Assembly (NCBI GenBank): GCA_005877965.1
Contig: VBNP01000178.1
Coordinates: 1 to 6,193, forward strand
DNA from: Gammaproteobacteria bacterium
GTDB lineage: Bacteria > Pseudomonadota > Gammaproteobacteria > Steroidobacterales > Steroidobacteraceae
Direction: 5' to 3'
DNA: 6,193 nt
How positions within the stretch are numbered: position 1 is the stretch's first letter; each line of letters opens with the position of its first letter. The notes beneath the pieces are model-generated. The model ran no database searches, had not been told where the DNA came from, and saw only the letters and a program-made list of their open reading frames with translations. Positions 5,103 to 6,193 of this stretch are shown here, piece after piece. A program made the position numbers and the translations under genes.

Positions 5103-6193
5103 GTGGCCGCCTTCGGGACAGCAGCCGGCAGACCCCTGCAGGGGCGGGGCGGCTCTCCCGGCTTTCGCTTTACGGTGTATGCCGCGGTGGCTGTCGTGGT
5201 CATGTACCTCGATCAGCGCCAGCACTACCTCGAGCAGGTGCGCTACGTGCTGCAGGCCGTGGCCTACCCCATCCAGCTCGCGGTGAACTCCCCGCCCGCG
5301 GCCTGGCACTGGATCACGCAGAGCTTCGAGGGTCGCGAGCGGCTGCAGGCCGAGAATGCACGCCTGCGCGCCGCGCAGCGCGACCTCGAGTTGCGCTCGA
5401 TGCGTTACGAGGCGCTGGCGCGCGAGAACGGCGAGCTGCGCGGGCTGCGTGCGGCCCTGCCGCCGCTCGCCGACCGCTGGCTCGCGGCGCAGATCGTCAA
5501 CATCCAGCTGAGCAGCCTCAGGCAGCGCCTCCTCATCGACCGCGGGGCGCTCAACGGGGTCTTCAAGGCACAGGCGGTGCTCGATGACCGGGGACTGATC
5601 GGCCAGACGACGCACGTAGGCCCCTGGAGCGCGGAAGTCATCCTGATCACCGACCCGGAGCACGCGGTTCCGGTGCGTATCGAGCGCACGGGTCTGCGCA
5701 CCATCGCCGTCGGCGCGGGCGACGCCACCTCCCTCGCGCTGCCCTACCTGCCGGCCAATGGGGACATCAGGAACGGCGATCTGCTGGTCACCTCGGGACT
5801 CGGTGGCGTGTTTCCGGAGGGCTACCCGGTGGCGCGCGTCACCGAGGTGCACCGCGACGCCGTGCAGCCGCTGGCACAGGTGCGGGCTGAGCCGCTGGCG
5901 CACGTCGACACCGACAGCGAGGTCATGCTGGTATGGTTCCGCGCCGACCACCCGGCGGCCGCCACGCCCACGGGCAAGTCCCTGGGTGAGCTCAGAAAAG
6001 GCGACGCCTCCATGCAACCACAGGCCGTCCCACCGCGACCGCAAGCCGCAGCGCCGGGGCCGCCGGCTGCCCCGCCGCGACCGCCAGCGGCTGTGGCGCG
6101 AAAGCCGCCCGCCGAATCGCGGGCTGCCGAACCGAAGGCTGCCGCACCGCAGCCGGCCACGCCCGAGCCCGCCACGCCCCCGCAGCCGGACGC
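5103..6193 (+). CDS. mreC: Rod shape-determining protein MreC (C-terminal end beyond window)
   Basis: MreC is a bitopic inner-membrane protein whose periplasmic part bridges MreB/MreD to PBP2 and promotes its activation. In the window there are 363 codons and no stop. The order is a basic, Gly-rich cytoplasmic stretch (1-20), one transmembrane helix (about 21-36, FRFTVYAAVAVVVMYL), a juxtamembrane segment with VRYVLQAVAYPIQ, a coiled coil (about 74-116, ERLQAENARLRAAQRDLEL onward) and the two-lobed beta domain (about 125-279). The beta domain includes LLIDRGALNGV, GLIGQT, VILITDPEHAVPV, GDLLVTSGLGGVFPEGYPV and SEVMLVWF. After W278-F279 comes a tail of more than 80 residues that becomes Pro/Ala-rich from about residue 305 and is still open at the edge. 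The GTG at 5103 is chosen because an in-frame TGA directly precedes it and it keeps the cytoplasmic tail. An internal GTG at 5175 would leave little ahead of the helix. mreD, mrdA and rodA commonly follow but are not visible. Confidence 0.95.
   Translation, partial: MAAFGTAAGRPLQGRGGSPGFRFTVYAAVAVVVMYLDQRQHYLEQVRYVLQAVAYPIQLAVNSPPAAWHWITQSFEGRERLQAENARLRAAQRDLELRSMRYEALARENGELRGLRAALPPLADRWLAAQIVNIQLSSLRQRLLIDRGALNGVFKAQAVLDDRGLIGQTTHVGPWSAEVILITDPEHAVPVRIERTGLRTIAVGAGDATSLALPYLPANGDIRNGDLLVTSGLGGVFPEGYPVARVTEVHRDAVQPLAQVRAEPLAHVDTDSEVMLVWFRADHPAAATPTGKSLGELRKGDASMQPQAVPPRPQAAAPGPPAAPPRPPAAVARKPPAESRAAEPKAAAPQPATPEPATPPQPD
6123..6152 (+). repeat. Imperfect 15-nt tandem repeat in the MreC tail
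   Basis: Two in-frame 15-nt units (6123-6137 and 6138-6152) differ at two positions and encode AAEPK then AAAPQ (residues 341-350). Nearby short direct repeats are CCGCGACCGC at 6033-6042 and 6075-6084 (PPRP motifs) and GCCACGCCC at 6156-6164 and 6171-6179. Together they suggest slippage-driven growth of a Pro/Ala-rich linker. Confidence 0.6.

Noticed and set aside
3602..5203. 533-codon open frame on the minus strand across gatC, the intergenic gap and mreB antisense
   Set aside because: It crosses the divergent promoter region and runs opposite MreB and out of frame with GatC. It has a His/Arg/Ala-rich low-information product.
4956..6044. 362-codon open frame on the minus strand opposite the end of mreB and mreC
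   Set aside because: It is a shadow of the GC-rich mreC codons, with no domain or plausible ribosome-binding site. MreC in the sense frame shows all family parts.

Overview
This is an ordinary but information-rich chromosomal window from a GC-rich proteobacterium. It is most likely a gammaproteobacterium with affinities to the Xanthomonadales/Nevskiales side. That placement is an inference from three things: very strong third-position G/C bias, an MreB that aligns almost residue for residue with the E. coli protein, and the back-to-back gatCAB / mreBC arrangement known from Xanthomonas-, Pseudomonas- and beta-type genomes. I see no mobile element, CRISPR array, RNA gene or foreign-looking segment.

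There are two divergent transcription units. Leftward (minus strand) from the divide at about 3904-4036 run gatC (3903-3613), gatA (3605-2142) and gatB (2145-706). They are packed with a 7-nt gap and a 4-nt overlap and encode the complete three-subunit Glu-tRNA(Gln)/Asp-tRNA(Asn) amidotransferase. After an 82-nt gap, hslO (Hsp33, redox-regulated holdase) starts at 623 on the same strand and runs off the left edge, so its C-terminal zinc/redox-switch domain is not in the window. Rightward (plus strand) run mreB (4037-5080) and mreC (5103 to the right edge, incomplete), the beginning of the rod-shape/elongasome operon.

The regulatory DNA lies in two short gaps. The gatC-mreB gap (133 nt) holds two back-to-back sigma70-like promoters that interlock, each with its -35 inside the other's spacer. 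The gatB-hslO gap holds a good match to a heat-shock sigma32 promoter (GTTGAA, 15 nt, CCCCATTGT), which fits the known heat-shock regulation of hslO. Its -10 element also forms the 5' arm of a hairpin with the proposed hslO start codon. MreB has no visible Shine-Dalgarno sequence. MreC starts with GTG and carries a long Pro/Ala-rich tail after its beta domains.

No gene-free stretch exceeds 300 bases. I did not find evidence of a previously undescribed system. The best leads are the hslO start region, the interlocked divergent promoters and the MreC tail.
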